Positions 1 through 8,118 of a stretch of 64,000 nt of DNA are shown one piece after another (within the stretch, counting starts at the first letter, position 1; every line of letters starts with the position of its first letter). Under the pieces are notes generated by a model, which was not told where the DNA came from, made no database searches, and saw only the letters and a program-made list of their open reading frames with translations. The stretch lies in NCBI RefSeq assembly GCF_019974155.1, contig NZ_AP025158.1:1364001-1428000 (forward strand), in the 5' to 3' direction. Both the position numbers and the translations under genes were made by a program. The stretch is from Thermus thermophilus (GTDB lineage: Bacteria > Deinococcota > Deinococci > Deinococcales > Thermaceae).

Positions 1-145
1 AGCCGTAGACCAAAAGGGTGAAGGGCTCCTTCAGGGCGAAGGGGTTAGGGACCGCCCCATGCCGGAAGAGAGGGCCCAGAAGGGGAAAGGCCCAAACCCC
101 CACGAGGAGGGCAGGGGCCAGGAAAAGGAGCGCCCGCCGCCACAC
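1..145 (-). CDS. Partial membrane protein, N-terminus only
   Basis: A gene runs off the left edge; only about 48 N-terminal codons are present. I place its start at the GTG at 145, which reads MWRRALLFLAPALLVGVWAF: two arginines followed by a hydrophobic helix, as in an inner-membrane protein or a permease subunit. A TACACT -10-like box ends eight bases before the GTG, so the mRNA may be leaderless. The stop of the protease gene lies 36 bases upstream on the same strand. The family cannot be named from this fragment; an ABC permease is only a guess. Confidence 0.55.
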   Translation of the reverse strand, partial: MWRRALLFLAPALLVGVWAFPLLGPLFRHGAVPNPFALKEPFTLLVYG

Positions 146-180
146 GAAGCCCTAGTGTAGCCCCCTTTGGGTGAGGCGGA

Positions 181-1485
181 TTAGGGGAAGCAGTAGGTGG
201 TGTCCGTCATCACCCGGTCGGCCCGGAGAAGGCCGAAGCCGTATTCCGGGTCCAAACCGGCAGGACCCAGGTCCTCGGCGGTGTTGATGAGGCACTGGTA
301 GACCTGGTCCGGGCTAGGCCACGCCTTCCGCTCGCTGGCGTACTTGCTCATGTAGAGGGCCACCACTCCGGCCACGATGGGGCTAGCCAAAGAGGTGCCG
401 CTCACAAAGCGATAGTTGCCTGAAGGGCCTGCCGCCAAAACCTCCACCCCTGGAGCCATTAGGTCAAGCTCGGGGCCATAGGCCGAAAAATTCGCCCGTC
501 TTTTAAGGAGATCTACCGCACCCACAGCGAGAGTGTTGGGGCTGCTGGCAGGGAACATAACCGGTCCCCCATTCCCGGTCTCGTAGTTTCCCGCCGCAGC
601 TACAATAACCCTCCCCTCGTTCCGAGCCCGGGCCAGCTCCTCATCCAGAACCTCGTCATAGTCGTTACCCCCCAGCGAAATGTTGATGACCTGGGCCCCC
701 AGTTGGCGGGCTAACCGAACCCCCTTGAAAAGGGTTTCATACGTGGCTCCACCACCCCGGTAGAAAACCTTGATTGGAACGACGTATCCACCCCAGGTAG
801 TCCCTGCTATTCCCTTAGAGTTGTTGGTATCCGCCCCCAAGACCGAGGCCACCTCTAAACCATGCCCCCAATTGTTGGGAGCCGAGTCGTCCGTGGGATT
901 GGCATCTCCGTCAGCCACGTCCAGGTTAACCCCGGCGGGGAGGTACTTGCTGGCATGAAAGTCCTCGTGGGCAAGAACTCCCGTGTCTAGAACGGCCACA
1001 AGGGGCGGGCATCCCCTGCCTGTGCTGAAGTCCCAAGCGCTTTCTAAACGCACCAACCGATTCAAGTAGGCGCTTTGATCGGGGTAATAGAGGTCATTCG
1101 GAGCCCGCAAAGGCCGGTAAACGTAGTTGGGCTGGACATACTGAGCACCTGCTCGCAAAAGGGCTTCCGCTCGGACTTTCTCCTCCCCATGGGGAACCTT
1201 CACCTTGATTACGTCCAGGGCAAGCTGGGCCTGGGGCTCTACTCCTGAGGCCCGCAAGCTCTGAAGGGAAAGACCTGGTTTGGGCACTACAATGAGTTCC
1301 CCCGGAACGAACTCCCCTTCAAAGCTTCCCAAACCGTGCAGCTTAGAAGGAGCATCCAGGCTCTGCACCCGCAGGGGATCTACCGGGCACTCGGCGGGGT
1401 TCACGGGCGGGGGCGGATTCTGGGGGCAGGCCGTGAGGAGGAGGGCCGTGGAGAGGAGAAGGGGCCCAAAGAGCAGGCGCTTCAT
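181..1485 (-). CDS. Subtilisin-like (S8) serine protease, lipoprotein
   Basis: Predicted exported peptidase of the subtilase family. Counting from a TTG three codons before the chosen start, a lipobox (LLTAC) ends at Cys23, followed by a Pro/Asn-rich linker, a pro-region around residues 60-127 resembling fervidolysin-type propeptides, and the S8 domain at about 145-430. The triad is visible: Asp170 in AVLDTG, His211 in NNWGHG and Ser368 in SGTSLASP, with oxyanion Asn303. It is therefore probably active and anchored to the membrane surface. I start at the ATG at 1485 because TATATT lies seven bases upstream, a leaderless arrangement; the TTG at 1494 would lie inside that box. Substrate unknown. 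Confidence 0.9.
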   Translation of the reverse strand: MKRLLFGPLLLSTALLLTACPQNPPPPVNPAECPVDPLRVQSLDAPSKLHGLGSFEGEFVPGELIVVPKPGLSLQSLRASGVEPQAQLALDVIKVKVPHGEEKVRAEALLRAGAQYVQPNYVYRPLRAPNDLYYPDQSAYLNRLVRLESAWDFSTGRGCPPLVAVLDTGVLAHEDFHASKYLPAGVNLDVADGDANPTDDSAPNNWGHGLEVASVLGADTNNSKGIAGTTWGGYVVPIKVFYRGGGATYETLFKGVRLARQLGAQVINISLGGNDYDEVLDEELARARNEGRVIVAAAGNYETGNGGPVMFPASSPNTLAVGAVDLLKRRANFSAYGPELDLMAPGVEVLAAGPSGNYRFVSGTSLASPIVAGVVALYMSKYASERKAWPSPDQVYQCLINTAEDLGPAGLDPEYGFGLLRADRVMTDTTYCFP

Positions 1486-1520
1486 GGCCTCCAATATACG
1501 CCGCCCCTCCAGGCCCCGCC

Positions 1521-2318
1521 TTAAGCCTGGGCTAAGGTTTCCTCCACCCGGTGGGCGAGCTTCTCCAGGAAGCCGAAGAACATGGGCCCGTAGTGGGCGA
1601 GCTCGTCCCCGTCCGTGGCCGCCACGGGGAAGTCCCAGCCCCTCTCCCGGGCCAGGGCCCTCGCCTTCTCCAGGGGGTTTTTGCCCCAGGGCTTGGGCTC
1701 GTAGAGGAAGAGGTCCGGGGCCCTCCGCCTCACCTCCTCCAGGTCCGGGGTGAAGTAGGCCTGGGGCACGTCCAGGAAGAGGGGCCTCAGGCCCAGGTGC
1801 AGGAGGGCCTGGGCGATGTAGCTCCCCCGGCCCACGGTGATGGGCCCGCCCAGGTCCATTTCAAAGTAGACCCGGAGGGCGAAGCGGTCCTTCAGGGCGG
1901 CGTAGCGGAGGGCGAGCTCGTGGGCCAGGGCGGTGGCCCTTTCCTCCAGGTCCAGGAGGTGGCCCAGGGTGGAGAGGTTTTCCAGAATGCCGTAGGGGCT
2001 CGTGGGGAGGGGCACGGCGTAGACGGGAAAGCCCTCCTCCTTGAGCCTAAGGGCCTGCTCCCGCTGGACCCCGGTGGAGAGGAGAACGAGGTCGGGCTTT
2101 AGGCTCCTCAGGAGCTCCAGGCGGGTCTTGGTGTAGGAGGCCACCACAGGAAGGGAGAGGACCTGGGCCGGGCGGTGGCAGAAGGCGCTCCGGCCCACGA
2201 GCCTCTCCCCCACCCCCAGGGCGAAGAGGGCGTCGGTGAGGTTCGGGGCCAGGGAGACGATGCGAAGAAAACGGTCGGGAAGCTCCAGGGGGCCTAAGAG
2301 CTCGTGGAAGAGCCTCAT
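1521..2318 (-). CDS. Helical-backbone metal receptor (BtuF/FecB-like), apparently without signal peptide
   Basis: 265 residues matching the class III periplasmic-binding fold used for cobalamin and iron-siderophore receptors: a conserved opening [17 protein letters not shown] near residue 20, then [13 protein letters not shown] near 75 and YEPKPWG near 205. Unlike exported BtuF it begins [17 protein letters not shown], with no hydrophobic signal or lipobox, so it may be cytosolic. The start overlaps the end of hisD by four bases, giving translational coupling. There is no neighbouring permease or ATPase. A role in cobalamin or metal binding is inferred from family only. Confidence 0.75.
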   Translation of the reverse strand: MRLFHELLGPLELPDRFLRIVSLAPNLTDALFALGVGERLVGRSAFCHRPAQVLSLPVVASYTKTRLELLRSLKPDLVLLSTGVQREQALRLKEEGFPVYAVPLPTSPYGILENLSTLGHLLDLEERATALAHELALRYAALKDRFALRVYFEMDLGGPITVGRGSYIAQALLHLGLRPLFLDVPQAYFTPDLEEVRRRAPDLFLYEPKPWGKNPLEKARALARERGWDFPVAATDGDELAHYGPMFFGFLEKLAHRVEETLAQA

Positions 2319-3553
2319 CGCCTGAGGTCCAGGGAGCGGGCGTGGCCCTCGAGGCCCTCCGCCCGGGCCAAAAGCGCCCCCTTCTGGGCGAGCTCCCGGG
2401 CCGTGCCCTCGGAAAGGCCCACCACCGGGATCACCTTCAGGAAGTCCCGCACCGCCAACCCCCCCTGGAAGCGGGCCGTCCCCGAGGTGGGCATGACGTG
2501 GCTGGGCCCGGCGATGTAGTCGCCCAAGGCCTCGGGGCTCCCCTCCCCCAGGAAGACCCCCCCGGCGTTCTGCACCTTCTCCAGCCAGGGGAGGGGGTCC
2601 GAGAGGGCGAGGGAGAGGTGTTCGGGGGCGTAGAGGTTGGCGAGGGCGAAGGCCTCCTCCAGGTCCTTGGTGAGGACGAGCCCGCCCTTCTCCAGGGCTT
2701 GCCGGGCGATCTCCGCCCGGGGGAGGTCCTGGAGCTGGCGGAAAAGCTCGGCCTCCACCCGTTCCAACAGGGCCCGGTCCGGGGAGAGGAGCCAGGGCTC
2801 GGAGTCGGGGCCGTGCTCCGCCTGGGCGAGAAGGTCGGCGGCGAGGAGCCTGGGAGAGGCGGAGCCGTCGGCGATGATCATGGTCTCCGTGGGGCCGGCG
2901 AGGCCGTCAATGCCCACGGTGCCGTAGACGAGCCTCTTCGCCGCCACCACGTAGCGGTTCCCCGGCCCCACGATCTTGTCCACCCGGGGGACGCGCCCCG
3001 TGCCGTAGGCCAGGGCGGCGATGGCCTGGGCCCCGCCCATGGCAAAGAGGCGGTCGGCCCCGGCCACCCAGGCGGCGGCCAGGACCCCGGGGTGGACCTT
3101 GGGGGGGCTCGCCACGATCACCTCCCGCACCCCCGCCACCTTGGCCGGGACCACGGTCATGAGGAGGGTGGAGAGGAGGGGGGCGCTTCCCCCGGGAACG
3201 TAGACCCCCACCCGCTCCAGGGGGCGGACGAGCTGGGCCAGCACCCCGCCCCCCTCGGCCCGGAGGAAGCCGCCCCGGGCCTCCTCCCGGTAGAAGGCTT
3301 CTATGCGCTCCCGGGCCGTCTCCAGGGCATCCCTGAGGTCCTCGTCCAAGTCCTCGTAGGCCTCCCGCCAGGCCCGCTTGGGGACCTCCTCCACCGGGTA
3401 GCCGTCCAGGTCCCGGCTGAACCGGTCCAGGGCCTCGTCCCCTTCCTCCCGGACCGCCTCCAGGATGCCCCGCACGATCTCCTCCACCGTGGGGTCAAAG
3501 GAGAGGCCCCGGCGGGCGAAACGGGCCCGCACCTCCTCGGCGGCGTAGATCAT
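2315..3553 (-). CDS. hisD: Histidinol dehydrogenase
   Basis: Catalyses the last two oxidations of histidine biosynthesis, L-histidinol to L-histidine with two NAD+, using Zn2+. At 412 residues it is of normal length. Visible motifs are VGPGNRYV (195-202), GPTE (220-223), QAEHGPDS (244-251, holding the zinc ligands Gln244 and His247) and [13 protein letters not shown] near the C-terminus. It stands apart from other his genes. Start ATG at 3553: TATAGT ends six bases upstream, so the transcript is probably leaderless. It is co-transcribed with the BtuF-like gene, with a four-base overlap. Confidence 0.97.
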   Translation of the reverse strand: MIYAAEEVRARFARRGLSFDPTVEEIVRGILEAVREEGDEALDRFSRDLDGYPVEEVPKRAWREAYEDLDEDLRDALETARERIEAFYREEARGGFLRAEGGGVLAQLVRPLERVGVYVPGGSAPLLSTLLMTVVPAKVAGVREVIVASPPKVHPGVLAAAWVAGADRLFAMGGAQAIAALAYGTGRVPRVDKIVGPGNRYVVAAKRLVYGTVGIDGLAGPTETMIIADGSASPRLLAADLLAQAEHGPDSEPWLLSPDRALLERVEAELFRQLQDLPRAEIARQALEKGGLVLTKDLEEAFALANLYAPEHLSLALSDPLPWLEKVQNAGGVFLGEGSPEALGDYIAGPSHVMPTSGTARFQGGLAVRDFLKVIPVVGLSEGTARELAQKGALLARAEGLEGHARSLDLRR

Positions 3554-3604
3554 GCCCCCACTATACCAGCGCGAAAGGCGGCCTCGTGCCCGTACGGGGC
3601 GGCA

Positions 3605-4171
3605 TCAGGGGCCTTCCGCCTCCAGGAGGACCGCCTCAAAGACGTGCCGGCCCACCTGCTGGGCCACGCGCACCAGGCGCCCTCCCTCCACCTGGGCCAG
3701 GGAGAGGCCGGGGCGCAGGCGGTACTGCCGCCGCGCCTTCCCCTCCACCTCCACGTCGGGGAGGCGCTCCACGTAGACCCGGCCCCCGGGCATGGGGAAG
3801 CGGACCACCTCCCCGGGCTCGAGGACGAGGCCCGGGAGGGCAAGGAAGAGGGAGAGGGGGTCGTGGTAGGGGGCGAGGTAGGGGTAGGCCAGGCTCTCCT
3901 TCCCCTGGCTCACCAGGACCACGCCCTCCTCCTCCAGGCGCTCCACGGCGAAGACGCGGACCTCCTTCCCCTCCACCCGCTCCTGGAAGCGGAGGGAGAA
4001 GCCCTCCGCGTCCAACTCCGTCTGCCAGCGCTGGCGCCCGGGGGGCAAGGGGGGGAGGAACTCGGCCTGTAGGGTGGCCCGCACCCCCCCTTTGCGCCGC
4101 TCCACCTCGAGGCGGCCCTCCCCCACGGGCCGGCCGGCATAGTGGTAGGCGTAGCGGTAGACCTCCTTCAT
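3605..4171 (-). CDS. Conserved hypothetical protein, beta-rich
   Basis: 188 residues, no signal peptide or membrane segment. Regular alternation of charged and hydrophobic residues suggests an all-beta fold; the opening YRYAYHYAGRPVGEGRLEV is loosely reminiscent of DUF3108-type proteins, but I do not claim membership. It starts at the base after the stop of the kinase-like membrane protein (4172), so the two form a tight operon and probably work together. The last 50 bases before hisD's promoter follow its stop. Function unknown. Confidence 0.7.
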   Translation of the reverse strand: MKEVYRYAYHYAGRPVGEGRLEVERRKGGVRATLQAEFLPPLPPGRQRWQTELDAEGFSLRFQERVEGKEVRVFAVERLEEEGVVLVSQGKESLAYPYLAPYHDPLSLFLALPGLVLEPGEVVRFPMPGGRVYVERLPDVEVEGKARRQYRLRPGLSLAQVEGGRLVRVAQQVGRHVFEAVLLEAEGP

Positions 4172-5236
4172 CTAGCGCACCTTGATGGTGAGGGGCGGGC
4201 TTGGCACCTCCAGGAGGTAGTCCACGGGCTCCCGCCCCGGCACTTGGATGCGGAGCCGATACACCCCGGGGACGGGGAAGCGCACCCGCCCCGGGGCCTC
4301 GAGGAGGAGGCTCCCGGGCTCAAGCCCCGCCCCCTCGGGGGCCTCCAGGACGTAGACCAGGGCCTTCTCCGTGGGGGGGTCGGTGCGGAACTCCATGGGG
4401 TAGTCCCGCGCCGCCCCTCCCTGGGGCCGGAGGAGGCCCATGTAGGCCCCGGCCACCCCCAGGAGCAAAAGGAGGAAGAGGACGGGGCCCACCGCCCGCC
4501 GCCCTCCCCTCGAGGGCCGGGGCTCCACCACGGGAAAGGGCGGGTCTTCGGGCTCCTCAATGCGGATGACCCGGGGGCGGCTCGGCGTGGGCTCCTCCAG
4601 GGGCGGCCCGGGGGAAGCGGGCGCGGAGGCCTCCGCCGCCCCCACCTCCACGGGAAGCCGCCTGGCCTCGGCCTCCTTCTCCTTGGCCGCCTCGGGAGCG
4701 GAAGCCTCCTCCGGTGGAGGCTCCCAGAGGGCCTCCAGCCCCACCTCCCCCCGCGCGAGGCGCGCGAGGACGTCCCGCAAGGGGAACTCCTCCCACCTGG
4801 GGCCGGCGAGGAGGCGGGCAAGCTCCAAGAGGGCGGAAGGGGCCTCCCCCGTAAGGGCCTCGAGCCCCGGCCCCACGAGCCAGACGCTCCGCCCCTTCAC
4901 CAGGACGAGCTCGGCCCGGGGGGCGTAGCGGATGCCCTGGGCCTCAAGCGCGGCGAGGCGCTTGGCGATCTCCCGCACCCAGTGGGCGAGGCGGTCGGGG
5001 TCCGCCACGCCCGCGTACTGGCTCAAGGGAACGGCCCCCAGGGGCCATTCCAGGACGAGGGCGTCCTCGAGGCGGTCCAGGACCTTGAGGCTCCCCTCCG
5101 CCTCCACGGGCTCGCCCTTCGCCCCCGCGAGGACCATCACCGGCATCCCGGTCCGGGTGTCCTGGCCCTCGTAAACGGTCATGGAGGCGAGGCGGGCCAA
5201 GGCCCGCCTTAGCCAGTAGGACCCGAGAAGCTCCAT
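4172..5236 (-). CDS. Degenerate protein-kinase-like membrane protein
   Basis: About 354 residues. The opening MELLGSYWLRRALARLASMT then VYEGQD mimics the glycine-rich entry of bacterial Ser/Thr kinases (typically LGRYRLLRPLGRGGMATVYEA), but no HRD, DFG or lysine motif is obvious and the kinase-like part is short (about 170 residues). A Pro/Glu-rich linker follows (about 180-245), then one transmembrane helix (AVGPVLFLLLLLGVAGAYMG, about 256-275) and a beta-rich extracytoplasmic tail. I read it as a pseudokinase with an external PEGA-like sensor domain. The ATG at 5236 is preferred over the upstream GTG (5254) because TATACT ends seven bases before it. Operon partner: the 188-residue protein. 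Confidence 0.65.
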   Translation of the reverse strand: MELLGSYWLRRALARLASMTVYEGQDTRTGMPVMVLAGAKGEPVEAEGSLKVLDRLEDALVLEWPLGAVPLSQYAGVADPDRLAHWVREIAKRLAALEAQGIRYAPRAELVLVKGRSVWLVGPGLEALTGEAPSALLELARLLAGPRWEEFPLRDVLARLARGEVGLEALWEPPPEEASAPEAAKEKEAEARRLPVEVGAAEASAPASPGPPLEEPTPSRPRVIRIEEPEDPPFPVVEPRPSRGGRRAVGPVLFLLLLLGVAGAYMGLLRPQGGAARDYPMEFRTDPPTEKALVYVLEAPEGAGLEPGSLLLEAPGRVRFPVPGVYRLRIQVPGREPVDYLLEVPSPPLTIKVR

Positions 5237-5254
5237 CCCTCCAAGTATACGCAC

Positions 5255-5315
5255 CCCCCATGAAGGGATTTATAATCGGGGCAAGGCCGGGTCCCAGGAC
5301 CCGAAAGGAGGGGGC
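5255..5315. promoter_or_regulatory. Divergent promoter region
   Basis: On the minus strand TATACT (5244-5249) sits just before the kinase-like gene. On the plus strand a consensus TATAAT lies at 5271-5276, followed by a small hairpin (CGGGTCC/GGACCCG, about 5288-5304) and the ribosome site AAAGGAGGGGG before the ATG at 5316. No convincing -35 box was seen for either. Confidence 0.55.
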
Positions 5316-5684
5316 ATGGAGTTCAAGGTGACGCTCACCACGGAAGAGATCGTTCGCGGGCTCAAGCACTACCGCCGCATCGCCAAACAGGACGTGTTGC
5401 GGGCGCCGGAAACTCCCAACCCCGAGGTCTTCCGCCGCCACGCCGAGGCCCGGCGCGAGGTCTACGCCAAGCTGGCCGAGGTGGCGGAGCGCGAGGGCCC
5501 GGAGGCCGCCGTGGCCTACGCTTTGGAACTCTACCGCTCCCTGCCCTTCGTCACCGGGACGCCCGAGGACCAGTACCCCGAGATCAAGGGCCAGGAAAAC
5601 GCCCTGGAGAACTTCTTCCTGATGATCGGCCTGGACCCCAAGGTCCGCCGCGAAGCCCGCAAGGCCCGCAAGCCCTTGCAATGA
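5316..5684 (+). CDS. Small conserved hypothetical protein coupled to uracil-DNA glycosylase
   Basis: 122 residues, acidic/basic and mostly helical by composition, with no membrane segment or cysteine. I do not recognise the family. It has a strong ribosome site (AAAGGAGG) and a plus-strand TATAAT about 40 bases upstream. Its stop TGA overlaps the ATG of the uracil-DNA glycosylase gene in an ATGA arrangement, so the two are translated in a fixed ratio, which suggests but does not prove a shared role in DNA repair. Confidence 0.75.
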   Translation: MEFKVTLTTEEIVRGLKHYRRIAKQDVLRAPETPNPEVFRRHAEARREVYAKLAEVAEREGPEAAVAYALELYRSLPFVTGTPEDQYPEIKGQENALENFFLMIGLDPKVRREARKARKPLQ

Positions 5685-6298
5685 CCCTGGAACTCCTTCA
5701 GGCCCAGGCGCAAAACTGCACCGCCTGCCGCCTGGCGGAGGGCCGAACCCGGGTGGTCTTCGGGGAGGGAAACCCGGACGCAAAGCTCATGATCGTGGGG
5801 GAAGGCCCCGGGGAGGAGGAGGACAAGACGGGCCGCCCCTTCGTGGGCAAGGCGGGGCAGCTGCTAAACCGCATCCTGGAGGCGGCGGGGATTTCCAGGG
5901 AGGAGGTCTACATCACCAACATCGTCAAGTGCCGCCCCCCGCAAAACCGCGCCCCCCTTCCCGACGAGGCCAAGATCTGCACGGACAAGTGGCTCCTCAA
6001 GCAGATTGAGCTCATCGCCCCCCAGATCATCGTCCCCTTGGGGGCGGTGGCCGCCGAGTTCTTCCTGGGGGAGAAGGTCTCCATCACCAAGGTGCGGGGG
6101 AAGTGGTACGAGTGGCACGGGATCAAGGTCTTCCCCATGTTCCACCCCGCCTACCTCCTCAGGAACCCGAGCCGGGCCCCGGGAAGCCCCAAGCACCTCA
6201 CCTGGCTGGACATCCAAGAGGTCAAGCGGGCCCTGGACGCCCTCCCTCCCAAGGAAAGGCGCCCGGTAAAGGCGGTGAGCCAGGAGCCCCTCTTCTAA
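5681..6298 (+). CDS. udg: Family 4 uracil-DNA glycosylase, 4Fe-4S type
   Basis: Removes uracil from DNA in base-excision repair, important at high temperature where cytosine deaminates quickly. 205 residues. Four cysteines expected to hold the 4Fe-4S cluster are at 13, 16, 84 and 100 (NCTAC, VKCRPP, KICTD). The active-site motif GEGPGEEED is at 40-48 and the uracil-pocket/DNA motif HPAYLL at 155-160. The protein matches the well-studied T. thermophilus enzyme closely. The start overlaps the preceding gene's stop; a hairpin follows at about 6330-6347. Confidence 0.97.
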   Translation: MTLELLQAQAQNCTACRLAEGRTRVVFGEGNPDAKLMIVGEGPGEEEDKTGRPFVGKAGQLLNRILEAAGISREEVYITNIVKCRPPQNRAPLPDEAKICTDKWLLKQIELIAPQIIVPLGAVAAEFFLGEKVSITKVRGKWYEWHGIKVFPMFHPAYLLRNPSRAPGSPKHLTWLDIQEVKRALDALPPKERRPVKAVSQEPLF

Positions 6299-6329
6299 GG
6301 GCTGGGTCGCGCAACGCGGGACGCCCAAG

Positions 6330-6347
6330 CCTCCCGCCCACGGGAGG
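6330..6347 (+). terminator. Hairpin downstream of udg
   Basis: CCTCCCG, loop CCCA, CGGGAGG: a seven-base-pair stem 31 bases after the glycosylase stop. There is no T-run, so it may be a transcript-end stabiliser rather than a classical intrinsic terminator. The rest of 6299-6395 holds nothing else that I recognise. Confidence 0.4.
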
Positions 6348-6395
6348 TCCTAAGTGGCTGCACGTTGATTTCGCAACATGGGTCGCCCGAAATAA

Positions 6396-6450
6396 GGCTT
6401 GGGAAGGTCCTTTTGGGGCCCCCACCGCGGCTTTCGCCGCGGTGGGGTAC
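6396..6450 (+). repeat. Palindromic intergenic repeat, copy 1
   Basis: Shares GGCTTGGGAAG, then a GTCCTTTTGGGGC box, then a 12-bp stem (CCCCACCGCGGC with GCCGCGGTGGGG, loop TTTC) and a trailing TACTTA with the copy near 16.13 kb. Related copies lie near 16.24, 20.44 and 36.58 kb, always between genes. This copy lies directly before the probable riboswitch of modA, and the bases after it (TAAGAT, 6455-6460) could act as a -10 box. Confidence 0.75.
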
Positions 6451-6462
6451 TTAGTAAGATGG

Positions 6463-6569
6463 CCTTGCCTCCGAGCCCGGGTAGACCCCCTGGGCCTTCC
6501 GGGCCGGGCCCACGGGCCCCGGGGTGGCGGGGGCAACCCCGCCGCCTGCCGCGGTCGCAAAGGAGGTGC
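6463..6569 (+). ncRNA. Probable molybdenum-cofactor (Moco-type) riboswitch
   Basis: The modA leader begins GCCTTGCCTCCGAGCCCGGG and ends CCGCCTGCCGCGGTCGCAAA followed by GGAGG, features I associate with the Moco RNA motif. CCTCC (6468-6472) can pair with the ribosome site GGAGG (6562-6566), extended by two wobble pairs, forming a basal P1 that would hide the ribosome site when folded; the middle contains further GC stems. Position upstream of a molybdate transporter fits. The identification rests on remembered consensus pieces and pairing logic; a covariance-model search was not possible. Confidence 0.6.
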
Positions 6570-6571
6570 GC

Positions 6572-7444
6572 ATGGGAAGACGCTTGGTGGCCCTTCTTCT
6601 CCTCTTCCTCCCCGGTTTCGCCCAGAAGGTGGTGCGGGTGGTGGCGGCCTCGGACCTCCAGTACGCCCTCCCCGAGGTCGCCCGGGCCTTTGAAGGGAAA
6701 AACCCCGGGGTGAGGGTGGAGCTCGTCTTCGGCTCCTCCGGCAAGCTCTACGCCCAGCTCACCCAGGGCCTCGAGGCCGACCTCTTCTTCTCCGCCGACA
6801 AGGTCTACCCCGAGCTTTTGGAGCGGAAAGGCCTCGCCGAGCCCGGCACGCGGAGGCCCTACGCCCTCGGGCGGGTGGTCCTCTGGGTGGACCGGAAGCT
6901 CGGCCTCAAGCCCGGCCCCGAGGCCCTGAAGGACCCGAGGGTGACCCAGCTCGCCCTCGCCAACCCCGTGCACGCCCCCTACGGCCGGGCCGCCGTCACC
7001 CTCCTGGAGCACCTGGGGCTTTTGCGGCGCAAGGACGTCCCCCTCCCCGGCCTGGCCAAGCCCTTCCCCCTCCTCTCCTGGGAGGAGATCCCCTGGGAAA
7101 GGCTCACGGGAGGGGTGGAGGCCTACTGGGACGCCGCGCCCTTGCGCCAAGGGAAGCCCCGCTTCGCCTTCGTCTACGGGGAGAACATCTCCCAGACGGC
7201 CCAGCTCGCCCTCGCCGCCACCCGGGTGGGCCTCCTCGCCCTCTCCCTGGCGGTCCACGAAAGCCTCTCCGGGGCGGGAGCGTACTGGCTCGCCCCCCTC
7301 GGGAGCCACCTCCCCCTGGAGCAGGACTACCTCGTCCTCAAGGGGCGCGGCCGCCCTGAGGTCCTGGCCTTTTACGCCTACGTGGGAAGCCCCGAGGCCC
7401 GGGCCGTCTTCCGGCGCTACGGCTTCCTCCTTCCCGGGGAATGA
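6572..7444 (+). CDS. modA: Molybdate/tungstate ABC transporter, substrate-binding protein
   Basis: Exported oxyanion-binding protein. From the ATG at 6572 it opens MGRRLVALLLLFLPGFAQ, a signal peptide ending near residue 18, then the type II binding fold with VVAASDLQYALPEVARAF and FGSSGKLYAQL, the serine-containing oxyanion loops of ModA. About 290 residues, slightly longer than typical. The ribosome site AAAGGAGG is five bases before the ATG and lies in the putative riboswitch P1 stem, so a longer start upstream is unlikely. The stop overlaps modB (ATGA). Confidence 0.88.
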   Translation: MGRRLVALLLLFLPGFAQKVVRVVAASDLQYALPEVARAFEGKNPGVRVELVFGSSGKLYAQLTQGLEADLFFSADKVYPELLERKGLAEPGTRRPYALGRVVLWVDRKLGLKPGPEALKDPRVTQLALANPVHAPYGRAAVTLLEHLGLLRRKDVPLPGLAKPFPLLSWEEIPWERLTGGVEAYWDAAPLRQGKPRFAFVYGENISQTAQLALAATRVGLLALSLAVHESLSGAGAYWLAPLGSHLPLEQDYLVLKGRGRPEVLAFYAYVGSPEARAVFRRYGFLLPGE

Positions 7445-8118
7445 TGGACCCCCTCTTCTGGGACGCCCTCTTCCTCTCCCTCCGGGTGGCCGCCCTGGCC
7501 TCGGGGATCCTCCTCCTCGCGGGCGCGCCCCTCGCCTGGCTCCTCGCCTTCCGCCGCTTCCCGGGGAAGGCCTTGCTGGAAGCGGTCTTCCTCCTCCCCC
7601 TGGTCCTCCCCCCCACGGTCCTGGGGTTCTACCTCCTCCTCTTCCTGGGGCCCGAGGGACCGTGGGCGAGGCTTTTCGGCGTGTCCTGGGCCTTCCGCTT
7701 TGAGGGCCTGGTCCTCGCCAGCGTCCTCTTCAGCCTCCCCTTTGCCCTCAACGCCTACCGGGAGGCCTTCCTGGCCCTGGACCCGAACCTCCTGGAGGTG
7801 GCCCGCACCCTGGGGGTCCCCCGTTACCGGATCCTCGCCCGGGTGGTCCTCCCCCTGGTCTGGCCCGGCCTCCTCTCCGGCACCCTCCTCGCCTTCGCCC
7901 ACACCCTGGGGGAGTTCGGGGTGGTCCTGATGGTGGGGGGCTCCATCCCGGGGAAGACCCAGATGGTGAGCATCTACCTCTACGACCTGGTCCAGGCGCT
8001 GCGCTTCGCCGAGGCGGCCCAGGCGAGCCTGGTCCTCCTCGGCCTAAGCCTCTTCCTCCTCGCCCTGGTGCGGACCCTGGAAGGGAGGTGGCGCTCCTGG
8101 AGGTCCACTACCGGCTGA
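7441..8118 (+). CDS. modB: Molybdate ABC transporter, permease
   Basis: 225-residue inner-membrane subunit with about five to six hydrophobic helices. The cytoplasmic coupling loop is visible around residues 118-135 (EVARTLGVPRYRILARVVLP), followed by the family signature LGEFGVVLMVGGSIPGKTQ near 158-178, characteristic of ModB. It overlaps modA by four bases upstream and modC by 31 bases downstream, so all three are coupled. Confidence 0.92.
   Translation: MMDPLFWDALFLSLRVAALASGILLLAGAPLAWLLAFRRFPGKALLEAVFLLPLVLPPTVLGFYLLLFLGPEGPWARLFGVSWAFRFEGLVLASVLFSLPFALNAYREAFLALDPNLLEVARTLGVPRYRILARVVLPLVWPGLLSGTLLAFAHTLGEFGVVLMVGGSIPGKTQMVSIYLYDLVQALRFAEAAQASLVLLGLSLFLLALVRTLEGRWRSWRSTTG

Noticed and set aside
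2342-4072. 576-codon plus-strand reading frame
   Set aside because: Antisense of hisD and the 188-residue gene; composition is Gly/Leu/His-rich noise typical of GC-rich antisense frames.
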